From JAAEQG01 sp023133475 (GTDB lineage Bacteria; Planctomycetota; Phycisphaerae; UBA1845), in the NCBI GenBank assembly GCA_030631415.1, contig DAOVLE010000047.1:1-26496 (forward strand): 26,496 nt of DNA. Reading direction: 5' to 3'. The notes under the pieces were generated by a model, which saw only the letters and a list, made by a program, of their open reading frames with translations, made no database searches and was not told the origin of the DNA. The position numbers and the translations under genes are program-made. Of this stretch, positions 1-9,315 are shown piece after piece; the stretch's first letter is position 1, and the number at the start of each line of letters is the position of its first letter.

Positions 1-1
1 C

Positions 2-3000
2 TGCATCGGTTTCGAGGCCATTATTACGGACGCGAATAGCAGCAACAACTACAATGTGGGTTGTTGGACCTGGACCGGCTTCGTGGACATCGAGATCACT
101 TCGATCTCCGAGCCGACTAATCTCAATGCTCTGGAAGACACCGACGTCACCGTGCGAATCACGAATCTGGGAACGGCGGATTCCGGGACGTTCGATGTGA
201 ACATCGAGGTGGACTTTGAGGTCATAGGGACCTTAACCTTCAATGAGGGCCTGCCGGCGTTGTCCTATACTGACGTGACCATCACGTTTACGGGCGGCAT
301 TCCCACGGGATACCACTGCATCGGTTTCGAGGCCATTATTACGGACGCGAATAGCAGCAACAACTACAATGTGGGTTGTTGGACCTGGACCGGCTTCGTG
401 GACATCGAGATCACGCAGATATTCGAACCGAGTCCGCTTGCCGCCCTGGCAGACACCGACGTCACTGTCCGTATCACTAACTGGGGCAGTGAGGAATCCG
501 GGGAGTTTTACGTGGAGATCGGCGTGGACTCGATGTCGGTGGGTGGGTTCACCATATCCAGTATGCCCGCTTTGAGTTATGCAGATGTGACGGTAACTTT
601 CCTGGGGGGCTTTCTTGCGGGCAACCACTGCATCAGCTTCGAGGCCATTATTACGGACGCGAATAGCGGCAACAACTACAATTCCGGTTGTTGGACCTGG
701 ACCGGCTTCGTGGACATCGAGATCACGGACATCTTCGAGCCGGTTCCTCTTGCCGCCCTGGCGGATACCGACGTCATGGTGCGCATCACTAACTGGGGCA
801 GTGAGGAATCCGGGGAGTTTTACGTGGAGATCGGCGTGGACTCGGTGTCGGTGGGTGGATTCACCATGTCTGGTATGCCCGGTTTGAGCTATGCGGATGT
901 GACGGTGACCTTCACGGGGGGCTTTTTGGCGGGCAACCACTGCATTGAATTCATTGCAATGATCTCCGATGCCGACAATGCCAACAATTCTCGTGAAGAA
1001 TGTTTCGAGTTTGCGGGTATCAGGGACGTCGAGATCACGGACATCTTCGAGCCGAGTCCTCTTGCCGCGCTCGTGGTCACCGACGTCACGGTACGCATCA
1101 CCAACTGGGGCGCAGAGGCATCGGGCGAGTTTATCGTGGATGTCGAGGTGGACTCCGCGATGGTGGGTGGATTCACCATGCCGAGTATACCGCCCACGAG
1201 CTATGCGGATGTGGCGGTGACCTTTACGCCAGGTTTTTCTCCGGGTAATCATTGCATTGCCTTCATCGCGTCCATCTCGGACGACAACAATGCCAACAAC
1301 TGGCGGGAGGAGTGTTTCGACTTCGGCGAAGCACCGTCGGTCCCGGTGGTTAGCAACGTGGTGGCGGTGCAGCGCAGCGACGCCGGGGCACTGGTGGACA
1401 TTTATTATCACCTGGCGGACGCGGAGGGTGATGCTTGCACGGTGGCTCTGAAGATCAGCAACGATCTGGGGGGCAGTTGGACCGTGCCGGTGAGCAGTGC
1501 CACGGGGGATGTCGGCTTCAACGTGACGCCGGGGGCGGCCCGCCACGTCGTCTGGGACCCCGCGGTCGACGCACCGGGGCAGACCGGATGCAGCTTCCAG
1601 GCCCGCATTACCGCCGATGACGGGCAAGATGGAACCGGGCAGGCTGAGTCGGCGACGTTCTGTCTCGCCGAGGACGCACCAGCGAACACCATCCGTATAG
1701 GCCAGCTCACGATTACCGGTGATCTCATCACGGAGGTCTCCGGTGACGTCCGGCAGATCACCGGTCACGTGACGATCAACGGCGTTATTCGTCTAACAGG
1801 CACGGTGATCGCCAACACGAACACGCTGCGCGTGAACGGAAACGGGCAAGTGTGGATCGACAATGTTCCGCTGCTGGGGAATGTAATGGTCTACGAAGGC
1901 CCCTGGGAGTTCGACGGGCAGAGTGCCGCCACCACCGCCATCAATAAGGTGCTGTCCGGGTTGAAGGTCATCGGGCTGGATGTGACGGTCGAGCAGTTGG
2001 AGATCATCAATGACGGCATCCGCCTGCGAGGCTCTCTGACCATGCCCGATCTGCTGAATGGTGCGAAGCTGGCGATCACGGGTGATGACTACATTCAATT
2101 GACCAGGGCCAGTGGACTGGAGTTCAGCGGAGCCACCATATTCATTCCCGATACGGACAGCATGTCGCTGCTAGGCATGCCGTTCAAGACCGACAGCGTA
2201 TCGCTGCATATCAGTTCCAACGAGATACAGATTCGCGGCCGGCTGGAGCTTGGCACATTGTTGGGCGGGACCACCATTGACCTGTCCACGGATCAGAATC
2301 ACGTCTCGATCACGAAGGTCGGCGGCCAACCCCATGTGGAAGTGATCGGCACGTTGACGATCAGCGGCCCCATCACAGTGGGCCCCGGCTTCTCCCTGGA
2401 GGATATGAGCTTCACGGTCGATACGGTGCAAGCCATCATGCAAGGGGATGGCACGCTGAATGTGCCGTCCGGATACGGGATTGTGGCGGGGGTCGGATTC
2501 CGTAACGGGTATTTCAATTATGTCCATGCGGGAGTGACGGATATGGGCCTGGTGATTATCTATACGCCAACACCCCCACCGGTTCCGATCGTGTACTGGC
2601 AGGATGTGGAGGCTTCCCTGGATGAGTTGGCCCCAGGACCGCCCCCCGTGGTTCTGCGCGGATCAATGGGCTTCACCGCCGGGCCGCAGATCGGAGGATA
2701 TTGTCTGTTGCGCCTGAACGGGACGGCGGAGTACAACACCGCCGGCCGGTTTACGGGAACTCTGGCTGTGCTGATGGGCGGAGGAAGCGATCCGTTCGAG
2801 TTCGCCTCGGCGATGATCGTCATCGACCGGACGTATGGTTTGTACCTGCAAGGTCGCATGAATTACATAGGCATTCTGGATGTGGAGGGTGAGCTACGGG
2901 TGGACCTGTCCAACAACATGCAGGGGCGGCTGGAGGGCGACATCCATACCCCGGACTGGCTGGGGGACCTTACGCTGGCGAATGTGGTCTTTTATGCTCA

Positions 3001-5734
3001 GGTTTACGACGACGCCGACCTGACCAACGACTACATTATTGGCGGTGTGGAGGTGCCGGTTCTGTTCGGCTTCGAGACGGCGGTGAAGTTCGACTTGCAC
3101 AGCGGCGATATCGACTGGCATGCGGACATGGGGTTGATTGACGAGGTGAATGTGCCTCCGCCAGCTCCCGGAGCGATCCGTATGGACAAGCTTACCAATC
3201 ACCTCTTTGACCTGCCGCCCGGGCTGAAGGGGGCAATTCTCGAGGCGGATTGGGACGAAGGCGATACGGACTTGAACCTGATCCGGCCTGACGGGACCGT
3301 CATCACGCCGGAAAATGTGGATAGCTTCGATGACGTGAAGTATTTCAAGGATGTGGTGGGGCGCCAGGCATTTTACGCGGTGGTGGCGCCCGAGGGGGGT
3401 ACGTGGCAGATCAGCGTGCTCAACTCGGCTGCGATTGGCGGATACCGGGTCCGGGCACTCAAGAAGACCGATCAGCCGGTGATCCAGATTGTTCAGCCGG
3501 TGGTCGACACCAGCAGCAGTCCGGTGATGATCACCTGGACCTCTGCCGACGACGACTCGGATGCCACCATCGACCTTTTCTACGACTCGGATCGCCATGG
3601 AACGGACGGTTTGCCGATCGTCAGCGGCCTGTCGGAGAACGATTCGGTTCACACCTATATTTGGGACACGTCCGAGGTTCCGGCGGGCACCTACTACGTC
3701 TACGCCAAGATCAACGATGGGGAGAATCTTCCCATGATCAGCTACAGCGTGGGGCGTGTGACGGTAATCGATCCGGACGCGCCCTCGGCGCCGGCCAACC
3801 TGGCGATGTTGGCTGGTCCGTCCGCAGGCGAGGTGACTTTGAGCTGGGCGGCACCTGCGGGCGGCATTGACCACTACGAGGTGCTGTTGGCTCCTGATGC
3901 TGCCGGTGAGGGCTACCCGATGGTTCGAATGGCGGGCGAGCAGACTACCCTGGTGCTGGACGACCTGTCCCCAGGAGAGCAATACCGGGTGGGCATGGTA
4001 GTGGTTGGCACAAACGGGGCCCGCAGTCAGCCCGCCTCACCGATCCTGGTAACCGTCACAGACCCGGTGAACCACAAACCGGTCTTCGTGGGCGGCATCG
4101 CCACGCGGGCCACCCAGGACATGCCCTATCAAGCGCAGATCCTCGCCGGCGATCTCGATGGAGATCCCATCAGCTACAGCCTGGTTGATGAGCCGGTTGG
4201 AATGATGGTCTCGACATCGGGTCTGGTGGAGTGGGTCCCCGACCAGAATAACGTGGGCATGAACACCTTCACCGTCACGCTGGATGATTTGAATGGTGGG
4301 ACGAACCAGGAGAGCTTTATCGTGCACGTAGCCCCAACCGGCACCACGGGACGTCTGCCGGAGATTGTTTCGCAGGCTCCGCCCGAGGTGGCGCCGGCGG
4401 GCAGCTACAGCTATCAGGTCCTCGCCGTCGATCCGGATGAGGGCGACAGCCTAAGCTACGACCTGCTGGATAAGCCGGTTGGTGCGACCATCAGCGAAGC
4501 CGGCTTGATCCAGTGGACTGCCGGAGGTGCATCGGCCTGGTGCGATTTCGCGGTCAAGGTGACCGACGCCAGTGGACGGTTCCATCTCCAGCGCTTCAGC
4601 GTGCTGGTTGATCCGGACGCCCCGTTGGGCGACGCCCAAGCGTGGGGTGAGGTGACGGCCACGGATATCGACATGATTGAGGTCACCGCCAACGCGGCTC
4701 CGGATGCTTCCGGGACGATCGAGTTCCAATTCGAGCAGGATGGGACCCCCGGCGTGTGGCAGGACTCACCGAAGCTCGTGGCCTATGGCCTTTCCCCGAA
4801 CACCGCCCATACCTTCCGGGTGAAGTTGCGCGATCGGGCGGTTGTACGAAACGAATTCGGCTGGTCCGACCCCGTCACGGTTTACACGTTGGCTCAAACT
4901 CCGCCGGCTCCCATCCTCGTCTCGGCGGAACTTGACACGCTCAATGTTCAACTCTCCAGTGGCGACAATCCTGCTGGCACGCAGTTGGCGTTGTTTAACG
5001 TTTCGACGGGGCAGTGGGTCGACGGGGCTGGCCAGCCGTCCACCGTTGCGGTTTGGGCGGATGCTGCCACGTGGGGCACGATACCGGTCGGTGGTCTGAC
5101 ATTCGATACCACATACCAGTTGCAATGCAAAGCCAGGAACGAGGTGGATGGCATCGAAACTGATTTCGGGCCAATCCTCGCCGCCGAGACCGCCGCACCC
5201 GATTCGCAGGCCGAGGTGATCGCCGATAGTGAATCGCTGTACGAAAACCGCCCCGGCTCGACCCACTCGCAGGTGACGGTGACGGCCTCGTTCCAGAACG
5301 ACCCCTACGGAAACAGCAGCTACACTTACACTTGGCAAGCACCCGCCCATCCAGCCACGGGCCTGGCATTGGTGCTCGTTGCCGGCGGGGGGGCCAATGA
5401 CGCCAGCGCCACTTACGCTGCCCCCGAAACGCCGTCCGGCGATCTGCTACCCTATGAAATCCAATGCGTTATCACCGGGGCGGATGTAGGCAACTACGTA
5501 ACCGGCACTGTGCAGGTGACGGTGGTCAATGGTGGCGACGCCGACCAGGACGGTGACATCGACCTGGATGACTACGCGGTCTTTGCCGACTGCTTGGCCG
5601 GCTCGGGGGTAACACCAAATCCTCCCGCGCCGATCACCACCCAGAATTGTCTTGACGCCTTCGACTTCGACGTGGACGACGACGTTGATCTACGGGACTT
5701 TGGTAAATTCCAAGCTGTCTTCACCGGCTCATAA
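2..5734 (+). CDS. Giant secreted repeat protein with C-terminal dockerin-like EF hands (5' partial)
   Basis: The reading frame is open from base 2, so the true start and signal peptide lie upstream. Four tandem ~104-105-residue beta-sandwich repeats (CARDB-like, each opening with D-[IV]-E-I-T and containing DVTVRITNWG) cover 80-1330. Next is a planctomycete-type domain (about 1336-1680, VVAVQRSDAGALVDIYY), then a long repetitive beta-rich middle (about 1680-3170). A further Ig/FnIII-like set follows: 3450-3770, FnIII 3779-4075, two putative-Ig/cadherin-like domains (4076-4335 and 4360-4610) and FnIII 4611-4895. The end (5537-5731) carries two calcium-loop motifs, DADQDGDIDLDDY and DFDVDDDVDLRDF, a dockerin-like pair common at the C-termini of planctomycete secreted proteins. 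No catalytic domain is visible, so an adhesin or cell-surface scaffold role is inferred. No sortase or PEP-CTERM signal is present. A hairpin follows the stop codon. Confidence 0.9.
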   Translation, partial: CIGFEAIITDANSSNNYNVGCWTWTGFVDIEITSISEPTNLNALEDTDVTVRITNLGTADSGTFDVNIEVDFEVIGTLTFNEGLPALSYTDVTITFTGGIPTGYHCIGFEAIITDANSSNNYNVGCWTWTGFVDIEITQIFEPSPLAALADTDVTVRITNWGSEESGEFYVEIGVDSMSVGGFTISSMPALSYADVTVTFLGGFLAGNHCISFEAIITDANSGNNYNSGCWTWTGFVDIEITDIFEPVPLAALADTDVMVRITNWGSEESGEFYVEIGVDSVSVGGFTMSGMPGLSYADVTVTFTGGFLAGNHCIEFIAMISDADNANNSREECFEFAGIRDVEITDIFEPSPLAALVVTDVTVRITNWGAEASGEFIVDVEVDSAMVGGFTMPSIPPTSYADVAVTFTPGFSPGNHCIAFIASISDDNNANNWREECFDFGEAPSVPVVSNVVAVQRSDAGALVDIYYHLADAEGDACTVALKISNDLGGSWTVPVSSATGDVGFNVTPGAARHVVWDPAVDAPGQTGCSFQARITADDGQDGTGQAESATFCLAEDAPANTIRIGQLTITGDLITEVSGDVRQITGHVTINGVIRLTGTVIANTNTLRVNGNGQVWIDNVPLLGNVMVYEGPWEFDGQSAATTAINKVLSGLKVIGLDVTVEQLEIINDGIRLRGSLTMPDLLNGAKLAITGDDYIQLTRASGLEFSGATIFIPDTDSMSLLGMPFKTDSVSLHISSNEIQIRGRLELGTLLGGTTIDLSTDQNHVSITKVGGQPHVEVIGTLTISGPITVGPGFSLEDMSFTVDTVQAIMQGDGTLNVPSGYGIVAGVGFRNGYFNYVHAGVTDMGLVIIYTPTPPPVPIVYWQDVEASLDELAPGPPPVVLRGSMGFTAGPQIGGYCLLRLNGTAEYNTAGRFTGTLAVLMGGGSDPFEFASAMIVIDRTYGLYLQGRMNYIGILDVEGELRVDLSNNMQGRLEGDIHTPDWLGDLTLANVVFYAQVYDDADLTNDYIIGGVEVPVLFGFETAVKFDLHSGDIDWHADMGLIDEVNVPPPAPGAIRMDKLTNHLFDLPPGLKGAILEADWDEGDTDLNLIRPDGTVITPENVDSFDDVKYFKDVVGRQAFYAVVAPEGGTWQISVLNSAAIGGYRVRALKKTDQPVIQIVQPVVDTSSSPVMITWTSADDDSDATIDLFYDSDRHGTDGLPIVSGLSENDSVHTYIWDTSEVPAGTYYVYAKINDGENLPMISYSVGRVTVIDPDAPSAPANLAMLAGPSAGEVTLSWAAPAGGIDHYEVLLAPDAAGEGYPMVRMAGEQTTLVLDDLSPGEQYRVGMVVVGTNGARSQPASPILVTVTDPVNHKPVFVGGIATRATQDMPYQAQILAGDLDGDPISYSLVDEPVGMMVSTSGLVEWVPDQNNVGMNTFTVTLDDLNGGTNQESFIVHVAPTGTTGRLPEIVSQAPPEVAPAGSYSYQVLAVDPDEGDSLSYDLLDKPVGATISEAGLIQWTAGGASAWCDFAVKVTDASGRFHLQRFSVLVDPDAPLGDAQAWGEVTATDIDMIEVTANAAPDASGTIEFQFEQDGTPGVWQDSPKLVAYGLSPNTAHTFRVKLRDRAVVRNEFGWSDPVTVYTLAQTPPAPILVSAELDTLNVQLSSGDNPAGTQLALFNVSTGQWVDGAGQPSTVAVWADAATWGTIPVGGLTFDTTYQLQCKARNEVDGIETDFGPILAAETAAPDSQAEVIADSESLYENRPGSTHSQVTVTASFQNDPYGNSSYTYTWQAPAHPATGLALVLVAGGGANDASATYAAPETPSGDLLPYEIQCVITGADVGNYVTGTVQVTVVNGGDADQDGDIDLDDYAVFADCLAGSGVTPNPPAPITTQNCLDAFDFDVDDDVDLRDFGKFQAVFTGS
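80..1330 (+). repeat. Four in-frame 315/312-bp coding repeats
   Basis: Units start near 80, 395, 707 and 1019, with periods of 315, 312 and 312 bp. The first 99 bases of the window recur almost unchanged from 316, so at least one more unit begins upstream. Identity is high between neighbouring units at the DNA level, including synonymous positions, and falls off in the last unit. This pattern fits recent unequal crossing-over within the gene. Confidence 0.9.
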
Positions 5735-5753
5735 CATGAAGCGGGGTCAGATA

Positions 5754-5792
5754 CCGCCAGCCACCTCATCTTCCAGATGAGGTGGCTGGCGG
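5754..5792 (+). terminator. Strong hairpin after the giant gene
   Basis: A perfect 18-bp stem (5754-5771 with 5775-5792) closes on a 3-base TCC loop, 19 bases after the stop codon. There is no T-tract, so it may be a transcript-end or RNA-stability structure or a REP-like element rather than a classical intrinsic terminator. Confidence 0.55.
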
Positions 5793-5818
5793 CGGGCGGC
5801 CAGGGCAAGTAATTGGAT

Positions 5819-5890
5819 AGCACGGGCAAGGACCGCCCTCGGAAAACGTTCATCATGCGATGGCGTTGCTTGGCGGTCCTTGCCCGTGCT
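5819..5890. repeat. 19-bp perfect inverted repeat
   Basis: The left arm AGCACGGGCAAGGACCGCC (5819-5837) is the exact reverse complement of 5872-5890, with a 34-base centre. A shorter related string (GGGCAAGTAGTTGCCCGTGCT) recurs near 6008-6028, so this is part of a repeated palindromic family. Confidence 0.8.
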
Positions 5891-5931
5891 GCGTGGGGAA
5901 AGGGGAAAGGAAGGGGAAAGGGGGTCAAGGG

Positions 5932-5996
5932 GAAAGGGGGTCTGGCTTACTTATTGGGTAGGAAAAGGGGGTCGTGACGCGTTATTGGGGTCGTGG
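5932..5996 (+). repeat. Left copy of 65-bp direct repeat bounding the defence relic
   Basis: This block aligns without gaps to 9214-9278; I count 6 mismatches in 65 bases. The shared core is GGCTTACTTATTGGG followed by a G-run, TGACGCGTTAT and GGGGTCGTGG. It lies just before the surviving 3' end of the methyltransferase gene. Confidence 0.85.
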
Positions 5997-6016
5997 CGGG
6001 TGGCCAGGGCAAGTAG

Positions 6017-6427
6017 TTGCCCGTGCTGGGCGTTGGAAGCTCTGTGGGCGTGCTGTGGCCCAGGCCACCCGCCGACATCCTGGACGCCGAGGACGGCCAG
6101 ATTCAGGTGAAGATCAAGGGCGTGGACGTGTTCAAGCCGCAGACGGGCGAAGTTGTGTCCGGAGAGGCCGACGACATCGCTTGCTGGTTCATCGACACGG
6201 ACTACAATGAGGAGAGCTTCTTCGTCCGCCACGCGTACTTCCTCGGGGCGAACGACCCGTACAAGTCGCTCAAGACGACGCTCAAGGCCGAGATCAACGA
6301 AGACGCCTGGGCGACGCTGAACAGCGACACGTCCCGCCCGTTCGAGAAGCCAAAGAGCGGCCGAATCGCGGTCAAGGTGATCAACCACCTCGGCGACGAG
6401 GTGATGAAGGTATTTCGGGTGGAATAA
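6017..6427 (+). pseudogene. C-terminal remnant of a site-specific DNA methyltransferase (Mod-like)
   Basis: The protein-like part starts at about 6065 and resembles the extreme C-terminus of adenine-specific methyltransferases of the type III/Mod-like class. Its landmarks are DDIACWFIDTDYNEESFFVR, AEINEDAWATL, TSRPF and GRIAVKVINHLGDEV. That assignment is from remembered family sequence, not a search. All catalytic parts (DPPY and the SAM-binding motif) are missing: upstream sequence is repeat DNA, so the gene has lost its 5' part. The open frame could initiate at TTG 6017, but this looks fortuitous. Its stop overlaps the next gene's ATG by one base (TAATG), the mark of an operon that was once translationally coupled. 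Confidence 0.75.
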
Positions 6428-9045
6428 TGCCTCTGCTGGACGACATCCTTGAATGGACAAAGACGCTTCCACAATGGCAAGAGGATGCGGCCCGGCGCCT
6501 ATTTCAGAAACCCGACGGGCTCTCGGACCAAGACTACAGCGAACTCTATGCGCTGCTGAAAGCAGCTCATGATCTGCCAGGTGAGGGTGACCTTACGCCG
6601 ATGCCTTTGTCGGAGAACCACCTGCCATCAAGTAGTGCCAGTGGCACCGAGTTTGTCCTCAAAACGCTGCGTGACCTCAAGCACGTAAACTGCATTGCAC
6701 CCGACCAGTCGTTGTGCTTCGAACCTGCGGGCATGACCGTGGTCTATGGAGGCAACGGAAGTGGCAAGTCGGGCTACGCCCGTGTGCTGAAGCGCGCGTG
6801 TCGTGCGCGCGACACAAAAGAACCAGTACTCCCCGACGCCACTGACCCTGATGAAAACGACTCTATCCCGGAGGCGATATTCGACATTGAGGTCAGCGGA
6901 TCGCCGGCGGAAGTGCAGTGGTCGGCGGAGGGCGACGCGCCGGCGGAACTCGCGCCAATCGCCGTCTTCGATTGTCATTGCGCCCGGCTTTATCTGACCG
7001 AAGAGCAGGACGTCATGTACCTGCCGTACGGCCTCGATATCGTTGAGGCCTTGGCGAATGCTGTTCTGCCAGAATTGGAACGGCGTCTCAGCCAGGAGCT
7101 TGCCGCGATCAACACTGATGCGACGCAGTTTGCCCCTCTTCACGGGGAAACTGAAGTTGGCCGTCTGATTGCCGGCTTGAGCCACGAATCGGATCGCGAA
7201 CAACTCACGAAGCTGGCGACACTCACGCCCGAAGAAACCAAGAGGACTGCGGAACTCGAACAGACCCTCGGGGACGCCGACCCGGCTGCCAAAGCACAGG
7301 AGCTTCGCCTGTCCGCTCAACGATTGAAGGAGCTTGCCCAGCGAGTGGATGATTGCGTGGCGCGCATCGACGAGGAGACTCTTGAAACGTTGAAGCGGGC
7401 TGCGCAAGAGTCACTCGATGCCAACAAGGCGGAGCGACTGGCAGCACAGAATCTGAGCTCAGGCGAGACACTCTTGCCCGGAACGGGCGAGTCAGCATGG
7501 AAAGTGCTCTTTGACGCGGCCCGCAAGTTCTCGACTGAGAAGGCATACACGGACAAACCATTCCCGAATACCGACAGCGATGCCGTGTGTGTGCTCTGTC
7601 AACAACCCCTGGAAGATAGGGGCGAGAGACTCAAACGCTTCGAGCAGTACATTCAGGACGATGTCGCCAAGACGGCTGCCGCAAAACAGCAGCAGTTGGC
7701 TACTGCCGTAGAAGGGCTCACACAGGCCCCACTGGCTCTGGGAGTTAACGGGGCGCTTGCCGCCGAACTCGGCCAACTGGACACCGTTGCGCAGCCAGCT
7801 ATTCAAGCGTTCGAGCAGGTTGTTGAAGAGCGTCGGCGCCTGGCATTATCGGCTGTCCAATCCGCGGAATGGGACTCAATACCTTCTTTACCCGAGAACC
7901 CCCGCAAGAGAATCCGCAAACTGGCTGCAAACCAGCACAAGCGTGCCCGCGACTACGACCGTGCGTCAGATGCAATCTCAAGTGAGAAGCTGCGAGGTGA
8001 ACATGATCAGCTTGCTGCTCGCAAGAAGCTCACCGTGTGTTTGCCTCAGGTTCTAGCGTTGTTGGACAACCTGAAGCGAGCACATGCCTTGAATGCATGT
8101 AAGGCAGATCTGGCTACAAGACCCATCTCGATGAAGTCGAAGCAGCTGGCCAGCGACGCGGTCACTGCCGCGCTGAAGACGGCTCTCGACTCCGAGTTCG
8201 CAGCCCTGGGAATAGACCATATTAAGACCAAGCTGAAGGACCGTAACGACAGGGGACGCATACTACACCAGTTGTTACTCGACCTGCCCACAGCTCACCC
8301 GGTCGACAGGATTCTAAGCGAAGGTGAGCAACGAGCCATCTCGCTTGGATCGTTCCTTGCGGAACTCAGTCTCGCCGATCATTCGGGACCGGTCGTTTTC
8401 GATGACCCCGTCTCCTCACTCGATCACAAACGCCGGGGACGCGTGGCGGCTCGCTTGGCCAAGGAATGTGGAACCAGACAGGTAATCGTCTTCACGCACG
8501 ACATCGTGTTCCTCCATCAACTACAGCATGAGTGTTCGGAACGTAGCGTGAATCCGGGATTGCGCTTCCTGGAGAAGATCGGCACACGCTGCGGATCCGT
8601 CTTGGACGGATTGCCGTGGGACCACAAGAGCTACAAGGAGCGCATCGTTAGCCTGGAGAAAGCGCACAAGAGTTTTGAGAAGCTCCCATGGCCGGCCGAA
8701 CCGAACGAGGCGTTGGCGAGGGCGATGATACAGCAGTACAGCTTCCTTCGCGCGACGATAGAGCGAGTTGTGCAGGACTTCGTCCTGAACTCGACCGTCA
8801 GACGGTTTGAGGACTACATTCGTGTCGACAACCTGAGCAAGGTGGTCGGACTAACCGAAGCTGAGGTTGAGGAGATCTGTAAGCTGTACAGACGTTGCCA
8901 CGGAATCGTCGAAGCACACGATCCAGCATCGGCAAAGGACGACCCGCCGCCAACGGCTCAGGAATTCAGCGATGACATTGACGTCCTCAAGGCCGTTATT
9001 GAGACGATCAAGCAACGCAGGCAGGGCTCTGTGTCTGGATCGTAG
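6427..9045 (+). CDS. ABC-type AAA ATPase with zinc-hook-like CxxC, RloC/PrrC-like (defence)
   Basis: An 872-aa SMC/Rad50-like ATPase of the AAA_13 type. Visible elements are Walker A GGNGSGKSG (108-116), a long helical middle with a CVLC zinc-hook-like motif (C388, C391), ABC signature LSEGEQ (630-635), Walker B VVFDDPVSSLDH (D659-D660), and an H-loop FTHD (H691). The C-terminal ~180 residues carry R775-x3-E779 and a later H825 (RRCHG). This resembles the R-x3-E...H triad of PrrC/RloC anticodon nucleases, although the E-to-H spacing is longer than I recall for PrrC. The ATG at 6427 overlaps the preceding stop. The ATPase looks intact while both neighbours are broken. The likely role is a restriction-linked phage-defence sensor ATPase; a tRNA-cleaving function is inference only. 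Confidence 0.85.
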   Translation: MPLLDDILEWTKTLPQWQEDAARRLFQKPDGLSDQDYSELYALLKAAHDLPGEGDLTPMPLSENHLPSSSASGTEFVLKTLRDLKHVNCIAPDQSLCFEPAGMTVVYGGNGSGKSGYARVLKRACRARDTKEPVLPDATDPDENDSIPEAIFDIEVSGSPAEVQWSAEGDAPAELAPIAVFDCHCARLYLTEEQDVMYLPYGLDIVEALANAVLPELERRLSQELAAINTDATQFAPLHGETEVGRLIAGLSHESDREQLTKLATLTPEETKRTAELEQTLGDADPAAKAQELRLSAQRLKELAQRVDDCVARIDEETLETLKRAAQESLDANKAERLAAQNLSSGETLLPGTGESAWKVLFDAARKFSTEKAYTDKPFPNTDSDAVCVLCQQPLEDRGERLKRFEQYIQDDVAKTAAAKQQQLATAVEGLTQAPLALGVNGALAAELGQLDTVAQPAIQAFEQVVEERRRLALSAVQSAEWDSIPSLPENPRKRIRKLAANQHKRARDYDRASDAISSEKLRGEHDQLAARKKLTVCLPQVLALLDNLKRAHALNACKADLATRPISMKSKQLASDAVTAALKTALDSEFAALGIDHIKTKLKDRNDRGRILHQLLLDLPTAHPVDRILSEGEQRAISLGSFLAELSLADHSGPVVFDDPVSSLDHKRRGRVAARLAKECGTRQVIVFTHDIVFLHQLQHECSERSVNPGLRFLEKIGTRCGSVLDGLPWDHKSYKERIVSLEKAHKSFEKLPWPAEPNEALARAMIQQYSFLRATIERVVQDFVLNSTVRRFEDYIRVDNLSKVVGLTEAEVEEICKLYRRCHGIVEAHDPASAKDDPPPTAQEFSDDIDVLKAVIETIKQRRQGSVSGS

Positions 9046-9057
9046 GAGATCGCACTC

Positions 9058-9315
9058 TTGGAATTCCGCATCGCTGACACCTTCACCGAGGGCCTATCCA
9101 AGCTCCAGGGCGATGAGCAGAAGTCCGTCAAGACAACGGCGTTCGATCTACAGGTGAATCCGGCCAGCCCCGGCATGCGGTTCCACAAGCTCGACCGAGG
9201 GGGAAAGGGGGTCAAAAGGGGGTCAGGCTTACTTATTGGGGAGGGAAAGGGGGTCTTGACGCGTTATAGGGGTCGTGGTGGCGTGTTGACATGGCTAGCC
9301 CGGATTTTCGCCTGA
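9058..9315 (+). pseudogene. N-terminal remnant of a RelE-like/UvrD-type helicase
   Basis: Forty-seven recognisable codons (9058-9198: EFRIADTFTEGLSKL, DEQKSVKTTAFDLQ, NPASPGMRFHKLDR) match, from memory, the N-terminus of UvrD-family DNA helicases that begin with a RelE/ParE-like toxin fold. The start is probably TTG at 9058, with AGGAG nine bases upstream and only 12 bases after the ATPase stop, so it belonged to the same operon. Beyond 9198 the frame runs into G-rich repeat DNA and stops at 9313-9315. The helicase motor is completely absent, so the gene is broken. Confidence 0.75.
9214..9278 (+). repeat. Right copy of 65-bp direct repeat bounding the defence relic
   Basis: Direct-orientation copy of 5932-5996 (6 mismatches by eye, no gaps). 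It begins 15 bases after the last recognisable codon of the truncated helicase gene, so the two copies enclose the whole three-gene relic. Confidence 0.85.

Noticed and set aside
233..1768. Long reverse-strand open frame of about 511 codons
   Set aside because: Antisense to the repeat-coding part of the giant protein; its Arg/His-rich composition and internal repetition mirror the sense repeats.
2894..3982. Reverse-strand open frame of 362 codons
   Set aside because: Lies wholly antisense to the giant gene, is His/Arg/Val-rich and has no recognisable motif or ribosome site.
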